Source of the DNA: Ruminococcus sp. YE71
GTDB taxonomy: Bacteria; Bacillota; Clostridia; Oscillospirales; Ruminococcaceae
Length of the DNA: 64,000 nucleotides
Reading direction: 5' to 3'
Assembly: GCF_900119155.1 (NCBI RefSeq)
Contig: NZ_FPIR01000010.1
Coordinates: forward strand, 25,672-89,671
This document shows, piece after piece, positions 6,912-14,629 of the stretch. How positions within the stretch are numbered: position 1 is the stretch's first letter; every line of letters starts with the position of its first letter. The notes under the pieces were generated by a model. That model saw nothing but the letters and a program-made list of their open reading frames with translations. It was not told the DNA's origin and searched no databases. The position numbers and the translations under genes are program-made.

Positions 6912-9503
6912 TTACTTGATAGTAACTGTAACAGCTCTCTGGTTGAGATTGCTGATATCCCATTCGCCGTTGATCTTAGCGCCTACGACTACCTTATAGG
7001 AGCCTGCGGGAACCTTGGTCTTGGTGAATGTGGTCTCTTTTGCTGTGGTCTGAGCGAGGAGCTTCCACTTGCCTGCGGTGAGGTTCTTGATGGTATAAGT
7101 ATCGGTATTGCCCTCAGCGAGCTTTTCCCAGCTGCCGTTTACGTATGCAACTACTGCATAGCTCTCAGCGCCCTTGATCTTTGTCCAGTTCAGCTTGACA
7201 GCGTTCTCGCCCTTCTCGAATGTCACGGTCGGAGCGGTATAAGTCAGCTTATCGATAGCGACTGTTCTGGTGTTGGTATAAGTCTTGTCGCCGAACTTAA
7301 CGGTCGCGAGGTAAACGGTCTTACCGTCTGCAACGTATGTGGGCTCTGCGGGAGTGGTGATCTTGCTTGTTACGGTCGCGGTCTCTGTCTCGATGTGAGT
7401 CTCATCATTAGAGCAGGTGCGCTTAGCGGTACACTTCCACTCGCCAGTAGCCTTTACCCACGACCATGTGTATGTAGGAGCGGACCATTCGTGGCCGATC
7501 GGGTCAGCATCGACCTGCTTGTCCTCTGTGTACTCTACGCCGTCGATCGTCACCTTTGCGGTATAGGTCTTGACGCCCTTTTCGGTGCAGGTGGGGTTCG
7601 TGGTGACAGAAGCAGTAACGGTTGCGTCAACCGTCTCGGTGTGAGACTTTTCGGTCTTGCAGGTGCATGTCGCAGTGGCTGTGTAGCCGTTTGCGGTCTC
7701 AGTCCACTCAAAGGTCGGAGAGTTCCAGTCGTGACCGAGAGCTGCGATATCGACCGACTTATCCTCCGTGTACTCTACGCCGTCGATCGTCACCTTTGCG
7801 GTATAGGTCTTGACGCCCTTTTCGGTGCAGGTGGGGTTCGTGGTGACAGAAGCAGTAACGGTTGCGTCAACCGTCTCGGTGTGAGACTTTTCGGTCTTGC
7901 AGGTGCATGTCGCAGTGGCTGTGTAGCCGTTTGCGGTCTCAGTCCGCTCAAAGGTCGGAGCGTTCCAGCTGTGACCGAGAGCGCTGACGATGGTGTCGTC
8001 GGGATCGACCTTGTTGTCGTTGTTGCGGTCGGTGAGCAAAGTACCCTGATCGTCGGTGTAGAGTTTGCCGTCAGAGCCTGTGTAGTACTCTATGTTGCCG
8101 TCCTCGGTGTAGGTAGCAGTCTTGGCATCGGTCTTTTCGTATGAAACGAAAGTGAAGGGCTTCGTCACAGACCCCACATAATCCCACTTACCCGTGATAA
8201 CAGCGATATACGAGCCGCCTTTGGTCGGAGCGGATGAAAGATCTGTACCGTCAGCGTTCTTGTATGAAACGGTGTATTCGTCAGCCGTCAATGTTGCTTC
8301 GCCGACAACAACGGATTCGACCTTTGCGGAGTTTTCTGCCATTGTGACGGTGGTGTTTTCATCTGTAAGGGTGATAGGCTGTGTATTTTCATAATATACC
8401 TTGACAGATCTGATATTTACCATAGGTACTTTGGTATCACTTAATACAAGCTCATTTACATCTCCATCAAGTATGTCTGCGAAAATAACACCATAGTTTG
8501 CAAAATTCTCAGAGGACAGTATTCCGTCAGAGATCTTCAATTTATCTAAGGTCAGCGCCGGATTCAGCCAGTCGATAGTATACTCGACCTTCGTTATCTT
8601 ATAGCCCTGTGCGGCATTTACGGTCAAAACACGGTTTTCACCGTAATAATCAGAACTAACTGCAATACCATCTCCGTCATGATTATAGCCCATCACCGAG
8701 CATTTTCTGCCATTATAGGTCTGAGTAGTCCGCGTTTCGCCTGAAGTCACATCGATAGTTTCGCTCATTTCCGTCGTATTCACCGCAATAGTGAACTTCT
8801 TCTCTACACTGCCCTTATAATTGCCATTACCCTTGATAATAGCGGTGTAATTGCCAGGTTTGGTAGGTCTGGTGGTATTTATGCCGTCAGAGTTCTTGTA
8901 TTTAACGGTGTAATCGGCAGTCGTCAGTGTTTTTTCATCGGCAACAACAGATATTACCCTTGCGGAATTATTTGCCATTGTGACGGTGGTGTTTTCATCG
9001 GTAAGGGTGACCTTAGTGACAGACTGTACCGGTGTGTTGTCCCATATGAATATCCTGTCACCGTCATCGTCCCACGATTGCATATCTTCAAAAGCAGATG
9101 CTTCGGTATCGGCAATACCCCATTTGAAATCTGAACTTCTGAAGTAATCAGAATTAAAACCTGAAGAACTTACACATTCATAATAGTATTTACCTTTATA
9201 TTTAAAGAAGAAATCACGAAAACCGTTGGGATCGGGGTCCGCAGCCTTGATCGTATTAATATAGTAGATCAGCCAGTTCTTTGCTGTATCGGGGTCAATT
9301 TTGCCGATACTGTCCGCTGTTACTGTGCTCACATCGTTAACCTTATTGAAGCTTCCCGAAAACTCCGGCAGAACATAATATGTTATCTTTACAGCATTGA
9401 ACCGGATCCATCTAAATCCATTGACAGGATTTGAGATAGTAACACTGTCGTTGTTTATATCGGAGATTGCGACCTTGTTTCCCGAAACACTTACTTTTCC
9501 CAC
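6912..9503 (-). CDS. Large secreted repeat protein, 3' part of a broken gene (863 codons)
   Basis: This open segment is the downstream part of a secreted multidomain protein; the signal peptide lies upstream in pieces (see pseudogene 6912-10094). Going from the N-terminus: a discoidin/CBM-like beta-rich region, MBG-type Ig repeats (about 165-245 and 375-455, each ending in TLTDENTTV-linked segments), a single calcium-loop-like motif DRNNDNKVDPDD (about 490), two nearly identical 80-residue repeats (506-585 and 586-665) rich in TCTC-K and TCTEKG motifs, a diverged third repeat, and a C-terminal fibronectin-III-like module ending AKINGEWDISNLNQR. That last module is shared with the GH5 enzyme and two leucine-rich proteins in this window. 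ATG 9503 lies inside the original frame and has no signal peptide, so export of this fragment alone is unlikely. Confidence 0.7.
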   Translation of the reverse strand: MGKVSVSGNKVAISDINNDSVTISNPVNGFRWIRFNAVKITYYVLPEFSGSFNKVNDVSTVTADSIGKIDPDTAKNWLIYYINTIKAADPDPNGFRDFFFKYKGKYYYECVSSSGFNSDYFRSSDFKWGIADTEASAFEDMQSWDDDGDRIFIWDNTPVQSVTKVTLTDENTTVTMANNSARVISVVADEKTLTTADYTVKYKNSDGINTTRPTKPGNYTAIIKGNGNYKGSVEKKFTIAVNTTEMSETIDVTSGETRTTQTYNGRKCSVMGYNHDGDGIAVSSDYYGENRVLTVNAAQGYKITKVEYTIDWLNPALTLDKLKISDGILSSENFANYGVIFADILDGDVNELVLSDTKVPMVNIRSVKVYYENTQPITLTDENTTVTMAENSAKVESVVVGEATLTADEYTVSYKNADGTDLSSAPTKGGSYIAVITGKWDYVGSVTKPFTFVSYEKTDAKTATYTEDGNIEYYTGSDGKLYTDDQGTLLTDRNNDNKVDPDDTIVSALGHSWNAPTFERTETANGYTATATCTCKTEKSHTETVDATVTASVTTNPTCTEKGVKTYTAKVTIDGVEYTEDKSVDIAALGHDWNSPTFEWTETANGYTATATCTCKTEKSHTETVDATVTASVTTNPTCTEKGVKTYTAKVTIDGVEYTEDKQVDADPIGHEWSAPTYTWSWVKATGEWKCTAKRTCSNDETHIETETATVTSKITTPAEPTYVADGKTVYLATVKFGDKTYTNTRTVAIDKLTYTAPTVTFEKGENAVKLNWTKIKGAESYAVVAYVNGSWEKLAEGNTDTYTIKNLTAGKWKLLAQTTAKETTFTKTKVPAGSYKVVVGAKINGEWDISNLNQRAVTVTIK
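7507..7986. repeat. Tandem 240-bp coding repeat, two near-identical copies
   Basis: Units 7507-7746 and 7747-7986 encode 80 residues each. Over about 180 bases (for example 7528-7707 versus 7768-7947) the DNA is almost identical, implying recent duplication or gene conversion. A third, more diverged unit lies to the left. Confidence 0.85.
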
Positions 9504-9680
9504 GGAAGCTTTGGTATAGCCTACCGAGTCATTTCCATCATACGACGTCGTAAATTCTACTTTTTTATTGAAGTGCCCGTTGGTGCTGTGATGGTCACAG
9601 AAACGTCACCCAAAGCAGAGGTATAGCCGAAATTCAAGCCGTCTGAATCACAGCTGTCTCCTAAGAAATTAAAGCCTTCT

Positions 9681-9901
9681 TTAGGGCAACACCGCACAAC
9701 CACCGGCTCGCGCCTTTGCACGTCATATGCCGTATCAAGCATAAGCTTGATACACATATTATTCCGTCATATTGCCCAAATTCTCCTTGACTTGCGTCAG
9801 CAAGCCTGCGTCGAATTTAGACAATCTGACGAAAAATCTGTGGCACCAGCTTCGCTGGTGCGGCGCATCTGACGCACAATGGTCGTGCGGTATTGCCTTA
9901 G
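9681..9901. mobile_element. 213-bp MITE with TTAG target duplication
   Basis: The element is 9685-9897. Its ends are imperfect inverted repeats: GGCAACACCGCACAACCA at the left and, on the opposite strand at the right, GGCAATACCGCACGACCA (16 of 18 match). TTAG is duplicated at 9681-9684 and 9898-9901. It holds no transposase frame but has internal hairpins, for example GTATCAAGC with GCTTGATAC, and CACCAGC with GCTGGTG. Excising it together with one TTAG restores the host reading frame, which confirms the boundaries. Confidence 0.8.
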
Positions 9902-10094
9902 TAATATCAAACGCACCGCTGCCGCCTTTCAGATCTGTGATATTTACGGTATTTTACTGTAACTCATCCGCGCTCACAACGATAGCCGTTTCGGCAAACA
10001 GCCCTGTCGTTCCCACGACCGCAGGGATATTGCCCGTCACGCTCAGAAGAGCCGTCAGACCCGCGAGAGTCCGTTTCATAACATTTTGCGTCAT

Positions 10095-10539
10095 AAGAAT
10101 TCCACCCTTGTATAGATTTTTTTGAAGCGCTCTGCACTTCATTTACTGTACTCATCAGAAAAAACTATTACCGAACGGCAACGTTTTTTCCACGTTAACG
10201 ATAATATCACAGTTGGTTCAACATTTCAGGTTATTTCTTATAATTTATTGATCCGACAGCTTTTTTGTGAATTTTCTACAAACATTTGCCGTATATTTTG
10301 TGAGTAGATACAGTAAACCAAAAAGTGAACTTCACCCATATCACCAAAAACAGAAAAGAGTCCATAACATGATGTGTGCGCATAAAAAAGGCGGGGGCAA
10401 GCCCCCACCCTACATAAGATGTTCAGATGGTATCTCTTGAAATGGTGATAGCCTATCTTTCCAACCACGTCTAACGAACGACATATTAAAAGACTTTGGA
10501 AATGTTCCCCCCCCCAGCAAGACCCGCACTCTCCCCACG
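10095..10539. other. Intergenic region with repeat fragments
   Basis: No gene was recognised. It contains a GC-rich hairpin (about 10388-10410, GGGGGC-AA-GCCCCC) preceded by A-rich and flanked by T-poor sequence, a fragment of the dispersed repeat also seen at 60060-60095 (ACATATTAAAAGACTTTGG at 10480-10498), and a run of ten C at 10507-10516 beside the cysteine desulfurase stop. A weak promoter for the minus-strand surface gene is expected near 10150-10250, but I cannot place it with confidence. Confidence 0.4.
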
Positions 10540-11658
10540 TCAGCAGTTCAAAACAGAGTCAAGAACAGAAAGGAAGCGGTCAACTTCGGCGTCGGTGGTC
10601 AGGTGGGAGAGGCTTATACGCCAGGAAGTGAGGGCGCGTTTGCGGTCGCGGGAGACCGCCATCACCGCTCTTGACGGGGTATTCGCCACCGAGCAGGCGG
10701 ACTTCACCGACACGCAGACTCCCCTTTCGTCCAGCAGGCGGCGCATTTCCTCGCCCTTGATGCCGCTGACCGACAGGTTCAGGATGTGGGGGACGGCGTC
10801 ATCGGGACTGTTCACCGTCACCTTCTTGTTCCCCTCGAAGTGGGCGCGGATCCTGCCGTTCAGCGCCTTCACGCGGCTGAAACGCTCTTCCCGCTCCCTG
10901 AATGCAAGCTCAAGCGCAGTCGATAACGCCGCCGCTGCGGGCGCATCGGGGGTGCCGCTCCTGTAGATCGTAGTGCTCGCGCCGCCGTGGATAAGCGGCT
11001 CGACCACCGTGCCTTTGGCCTTGTAGAGCACTCCGCTACCCTTCAGCCCGTAGAACTTGTGAGGCGCAAAACTCGCCGTGTGGACGCCCGTCAGGTCGAT
11101 GGGTATCTTCCCGACCGCCTGCGTCATATCGACGTGCAGCCTGCAATTCGGGTGGATGCTCACCGCTTCGGCTATCTCGGCGACAGGCTGGACAGTTCCG
11201 AGCTCGCTGTCCACCGCGCAGACCGCACAGAGCACCGTATCCGTGCGCAGGAGCCTTTTCAGGTGCTCGATATCCACCTTGCCGTTCGGCAGGATGTCCA
11301 CGAGGTCGATCTCCCAGCCCTGTTCCTGCAAATATGTCAGCGCACCGCTCACCGAGCTGTGTTCGAGAAAGGTCGAGACAATGTGCTTTCCGCGGCGACG
11401 GTTCGCCCATGCGATGCCCTTGACCGCAAGGTTGTTCGCCTCGCTGGCGCCGCTGGTCAGGATAAGCTCATCAGACGAAACGCCGAGCAGTTCCGCCGTT
11501 TTCGTGAGGGAGTTATCGACTATCTGCTTTGCCGAAGCGCCGAAGCTGTGCGCCGAATTCGGGTTCGCAAAGAACGCCCTCGCCGACTGCGCATACACCG
11601 AGAGCACCCTCTCGTCGGGGGGCGTGTCGGCGGAATAATCGAGGTAGATCGTGCTCAT
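10540..11658 (-). CDS. Cysteine desulfurase, NifS/IscS family
   Basis: 372 residues; a PLP enzyme that removes sulfur from cysteine as a protein-bound persulfide. Visible features: TSGASEANNLA (PLP phosphate region, about 69-78), HVDMTQAVGK (175-184), Schiff-base Lys201 in SFAPHKFYG, and the active-site Cys322 in KSACSVANTPS. The usual Asn of the VNNEIGTIQP segment is Asp here (VDSELGTVQP). The ATG at 11658 overlaps the stop of the TtcA-like gene (ATGA). That tight coupling suggests it supplies sulfur for tRNA thiolation; it could also feed Fe-S clusters, including those of the divergent NifDK-like proteins. Confidence 0.9.
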   Translation of the reverse strand: MSTIYLDYSADTPPDERVLSVYAQSARAFFANPNSAHSFGASAKQIVDNSLTKTAELLGVSSDELILTSGASEANNLAVKGIAWANRRRGKHIVSTFLEHSSVSGALTYLQEQGWEIDLVDILPNGKVDIEHLKRLLRTDTVLCAVCAVDSELGTVQPVAEIAEAVSIHPNCRLHVDMTQAVGKIPIDLTGVHTASFAPHKFYGLKGSGVLYKAKGTVVEPLIHGGASTTIYRSGTPDAPAAAALSTALELAFREREERFSRVKALNGRIRAHFEGNKKVTVNSPDDAVPHILNLSVSGIKGEEMRRLLDERGVCVSVKSACSVANTPSRAVMAVSRDRKRALTSWRISLSHLTTDAEVDRFLSVLDSVLNC

Positions 11659-12506
11659 TTCTGCCGCCTTTCCCCATCGTAATCGTCGAGAAAATGATGG
11701 TACTCGTCGCCGAGATGGTAGGAGATTATCGTTTGCAGGTTGACGTTCTCGACGCTGCGGAATATATTTATATCCACCGAGGGATTCACCGCGCGAAGCT
11801 GTTTCAGGAGTGTCTTTATCTCCTGACGTTTTGAACCGCCGCCGCCGTTGTCGCACATGGTGCAGTTCTCGGTGAAGCGGCATGCGCACTGGATAAATTG
11901 CAGGTCGTTGTACTGTCTCCACGCGATGATGTCGGCTTCGCGCACCATGTACATTGGACGGATGAGCTGCATCCCCTCGTAGTTTTCGCTGTGTATTTTC
12001 GGCATCATCGTCTGCACCTGCGAACCGTAGAGCATACCCATGAGGATGGTCTCGATAACGTCGTCGAAGTGGTGTCCGAGGGCTATCTTGTTGCAGCCCA
12101 TCTCCTTCGCGGTCTTGTAGAGGTAGCCGCGGCGCATCCTTGCACAGAGGTAGCAGGGGTGCTGATCGACCTTCGCCACCGCGTCGAATATCTGTGTTTC
12201 AAATACTTGTATCGGGATGTCCAGCAGAAGGGCATTTTCCTTTATTTTCTGGTAGTTTATCTCGTTGTAGCCCGGGTTCATAACGAGGAACACCACCTCG
12301 AACGGCACCTTCGAGTATCTTTGCAGACGCTTCATACACATGGCCATCAGCATCGAATCCTTGCCGCCCGAGATACAGACGGCTATCTTGTCGCCCTCCT
12401 GTATCAGGTCGTATTCCTTGATGCCTTTGAGGAATCTTGACCAGATGGTGCGGCGGAACTTCCTGACCACCGAAAGTTCTATGTTGTTCGGGATCTCCAT
12501 TTCCAT
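11655..12506 (-). CDS. TtcA-like tRNA 2-thiocytidine / PP-loop thiolation enzyme
   Basis: About 283 residues. The PP-loop ATPase motif SGGKDS is at 46-51. The CxxC of HPCYLCARMRRG (about 125) and further cysteines in CRFTENCTMC fit the TtcA/TtuA-type group, which binds a [4Fe-4S] cluster and thiolates tRNA using adenylation chemistry. The start is uncertain among GTG 12518, GTG 12512 and ATG 12506. The Shine-Dalgarno AAGGAG (12523-12518) overlaps the first, so 12506 or 12512 is preferred. It is first in a two-gene operon with the cysteine desulfurase and has a consensus promoter upstream. The exact tRNA position modified is not known from sequence. Confidence 0.85.
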   Translation of the reverse strand: MEMEIPNNIELSVVRKFRRTIWSRFLKGIKEYDLIQEGDKIAVCISGGKDSMLMAMCMKRLQRYSKVPFEVVFLVMNPGYNEINYQKIKENALLLDIPIQVFETQIFDAVAKVDQHPCYLCARMRRGYLYKTAKEMGCNKIALGHHFDDVIETILMGMLYGSQVQTMMPKIHSENYEGMQLIRPMYMVREADIIAWRQYNDLQFIQCACRFTENCTMCDNGGGGSKRQEIKTLLKQLRAVNPSVDINIFRSVENVNLQTIISYHLGDEYHHFLDDYDGERRQK

Positions 12507-12538
12507 TTTCACTTGCACTCCTTACATTTTATATGATT

Positions 12539-12567
12539 ATTATAGCATCATAATCATAGTTAGTCAA
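12539..12567 (-). promoter_or_regulatory. Consensus promoter of the ttcA-like/desulfurase operon
   Basis: On the minus strand: TTGACT (12567-12562), 17-bp spacer, TATAAT (12544-12539), ending about 20 bases before the Shine-Dalgarno. Confidence 0.85.
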
Positions 12568-13027
12568 TAGACTTAATATGTTATTTACACAACGTACATC
12601 CAACACAGACCTTTTCTCCCACCGAGGATAAGTGCCGCGCCGAATGTCACATAGGTGCGGCATATATTTATATATAGGCAAAATCTATTGTGAAACGGTC
12701 ACATGATAACGTAATCGTATAACTGCTTCGTTTTATGCACGTCTTCCCTGCCCCACACTGTGAAACCGCGGTCTCACAGTGTTTTTTTCATGAAAACGTT
12801 GCCGTTATTTTCAGGTATAAATTTCGCCTATAATTGTTATATTGCAAGATAGAATAGATTTATACTTTCTGCGTTTAGGTATCTTGAATAAGAATATATG
12901 AACTTTTTTCTTTCATTCTTGCAGAGTTGCCAAAGCCCGACAATTTGTGAAAAAATGCGATGTTCCCGTACAGTCCCGACTGCTGACGGCGGCGGCGGTC
13001 TCACGATAACGTTATCGGGTTTTTCCT
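12568..13027 (+). other. Non-coding region with two orphan terminator-like hairpins
   Basis: No convincing protein gene. Two rightward terminator-like structures end within it: 12755-12788 (ACACTGTGA pairing TCACAGTGT, then seven T) and 13004-13024 (palindrome CGATAACGTTATCG, then GGGTTTTT). No plus-strand gene precedes either one, and both lie upstream of the promoter at 13028. They could end small RNAs or leader transcripts; GCGGTCTCAC occurs in both. A -10-like TATACT lies near 12860. I could not match a known riboswitch. Confidence 0.45.
12755..12788 (+). terminator. Orphan intrinsic terminator upstream of the nifD-like operon
   Basis: A perfect 9-bp stem (ACACTGTGA with TCACAGTGT) encloses ACCGCGGT and is followed by seven T. 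Confidence 0.7.
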
Positions 13028-13056
13028 TTGACTTATTCTGCGGTCTGAAATATAAT
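13028..13056 (+). promoter_or_regulatory. Promoter of the NifDK-like/ABC/MetY operon
   Basis: TTGACT (13028-13033), 17-bp spacer, TATAAT (13051-13056). The leader of about 70 bases contains a small hairpin (CCGTTT with AAACGG, about 13076-13091). Confidence 0.75.
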
Positions 13057-13132
13057 TATCACATCGGATATGTTCCGTTTGAAAAAACGGACTGTCAAAA
13101 GTTCACGCACGAAAGTGAAAGGAAATGATCGA

Positions 13133-14629
13133 ATGGTTCAAACAGTCAAAACCAAGGTACCTGCAATTAACATCGAGCTCCCCGAGGTGACTATAAGAGA
13201 GGTCAGACTCGGTTCGGTGACGAATTTCAGCGGTACCGCCGCCGAGCTGGTGGAGCTGTCGCAGTGCGGCACTCTGAAGGACAAGGGCAGAGCTTTCAGC
13301 CAGAGCACGGGCTGCGGATCGGGCAACGCCTTCTGTCAGCTGTCGGGAATACGAGGGGTGGTAGTCATCAATCACGCGCCCATCGGATGCGCAAGCGATT
13401 TCCAGTCCTTTGATTTCATCAACCGCGTCGGACTGAGCGACTTCGGTATCACCGATTACAACGGCAGATTCTATTCCACCGACCTGCTGGAGAAGAACAC
13501 TATCTTCGGCGGCATCGAAAAGCTGAAGGAGGCAGCCCGCGAGATATTCGCACGGGAGAAGCCGAAGGCGATATTCATCACCACCTCATGCGCATCGGGC
13601 ATCATCGGCGACGACGTGGGTGCGGCAGCGGACGAGCTGAGCAGAGAGTTCGGCATCCCCGTGACACCCTGTATCTGTGAGGGCTTTCGTTCAAAGCTGT
13701 GGACGAGCGGTTTCGACGCGGCGTTCCACTCGGTGCTCAAAGGCATCGTGAAGCCCACGAGAAAAAAGACAAACAAGGTAAATATCATAAACTTCTGGGG
13801 CAGCAGGATATTCGACGACCTGCTGAACGAGCTGGGCTACGAAGCACAGTACATCGTCCCCTACGCTACCTACGAGGAGCTGGAATACATCTCGGAAGCC
13901 GCCGCTACTATCCAGATATGCTCGACACTGGGTTCCTACCTCGGGGCGGCGCTCGAACAGCTGTACGGCGTTCCCGAGATCAAGTTCGCACCCGCGTTCG
14001 GCATCAAGGGCACCGACAGATGGATGCGCGAGCTCGGAAGAGTCCTTGACCGCGAAGAACAGGTCGAGGAGATAATCGAGCGCCGCCACCGCGAGATAGA
14101 GCCGAAGCTGAACGAGTACAGGGAAAAGCTCAGCGGCAAGAGAGCTTACGTCACCGCAGGAGCGGCATTCGGACACTCCCTCTCCTCGCTGATACAGGAT
14201 CTCGGCATGACGCTGGTTGGTGCGTCGGTGTATCACCACGACGCCTTCTACGACAACGGCAACACCGAATCCGACGCCCTTGCGAACACCGTTGAGATGT
14301 ACGGCAACATCCCCAATTACCGCGTCTGCAACAAGCAGATTTTCGAGATAGTCAACGTCCTCAACAAGATCGACGTTGACATCCTCATAGCCCGTCACCC
14401 CGGCATAGTGGTCTGGGGCGCAAAGCTGGGTCTGCCGACCTTCATAATGGACGACGAGCAGTTCGCTTTCGGCTATAAGGGCATCCTGAATTACGCCGAG
14501 AAGATACTTGAGACCCTCGATACCATCGAGTTCACGAAGAATCTGCAAAAACACGCGCGAATGCCCTATACAAAATGGTGGCTTGAACAGTCCGTGGATA
14601 CATTCACGATAGGAGGCGGCAGCAAATGA
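13133..14629 (+). CDS. NifD-like nitrogenase component 1 alpha homolog
   Basis: 498 residues from ATG 13133 (AAAGGAAA upstream). It belongs to the nitrogenase component 1-type oxidoreductase family. Three cysteines match the spacing of the NifD P-cluster ligands: C61 (STGCGSG), C86 (APIGCASD) and C153 (TTSCASGIIGDD). C263 (TIQICSTLGSYL) sits where NifD has its cofactor-binding Cys. The cofactor His of NifD (in a PYHGYDGF-like context) is replaced by Phe446 (QFAFGYKG). This argues against ordinary FeMo-cofactor nitrogen fixation and for a nitrogenase-like reductase of another substrate. It overlaps the NifK-like gene by ATGA. No nifH, nifB or nifEN gene is in the window. With the downstream importer and MetY, a sulfur-scavenging role such as methylthio-alkane reductase is the best inference. 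Confidence 0.85.
   Translation: MVQTVKTKVPAINIELPEVTIREVRLGSVTNFSGTAAELVELSQCGTLKDKGRAFSQSTGCGSGNAFCQLSGIRGVVVINHAPIGCASDFQSFDFINRVGLSDFGITDYNGRFYSTDLLEKNTIFGGIEKLKEAAREIFAREKPKAIFITTSCASGIIGDDVGAAADELSREFGIPVTPCICEGFRSKLWTSGFDAAFHSVLKGIVKPTRKKTNKVNIINFWGSRIFDDLLNELGYEAQYIVPYATYEELEYISEAAATIQICSTLGSYLGAALEQLYGVPEIKFAPAFGIKGTDRWMRELGRVLDREEQVEEIIERRHREIEPKLNEYREKLSGKRAYVTAGAAFGHSLSSLIQDLGMTLVGASVYHHDAFYDNGNTESDALANTVEMYGNIPNYRVCNKQIFEIVNVLNKIDVDILIARHPGIVVWGAKLGLPTFIMDDEQFAFGYKGILNYAEKILETLDTIEFTKNLQKHARMPYTKWWLEQSVDTFTIGGGSK

Larger units (their letters stand above)
6912..10094 (-). pseudogene. Secreted surface protein gene with three disabling lesions
   Basis: Reading leftward from 10094, the ATG follows AGGGTGG and starts a signal peptide (MTQNVMKRTLAGLTALLSV...). 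The same leader type (xNVMKRTLxG) begins the leucine-rich pseudogene at 38666. After VSADELQ comes an in-frame TAA (about 9957), then TVNITDLKGGSGAFDIT, where a 213-bp MITE (9685-9897) interrupts. Removing the MITE and one TTAG duplication restores the frame DITKEGFNFLGD. A second break occurs at a run of six A (minus strand, about 9562-9567): adding one A joins TSIKK to VEFTTSYDGNDSVGY and on into the 863-codon frame. The original protein would have had about 990 residues. Confidence 0.75.

Noticed and set aside
5023-6963. Long open frame on the minus strand opposite phosphoglucomutase
   Set aside because: It is a shadow of a highly biased coding sequence; the plus-strand frame has all family motifs, a promoter, ribosome site and terminator.
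7507-7986. Regular repeats considered as a CRISPR array
   Set aside because: Units are 240 bp, lie in one reading frame and encode a repeated protein domain; there are no short repeats with unique spacers and no cas genes.
12600-13130. Known riboswitch (SAM, cobalamin, THF, Moco) in the leader of the NifDK-like operon
   Set aside because: None of the conserved cores could be matched by eye, and the proximal promoter at 13028 lies downstream of the structured region.
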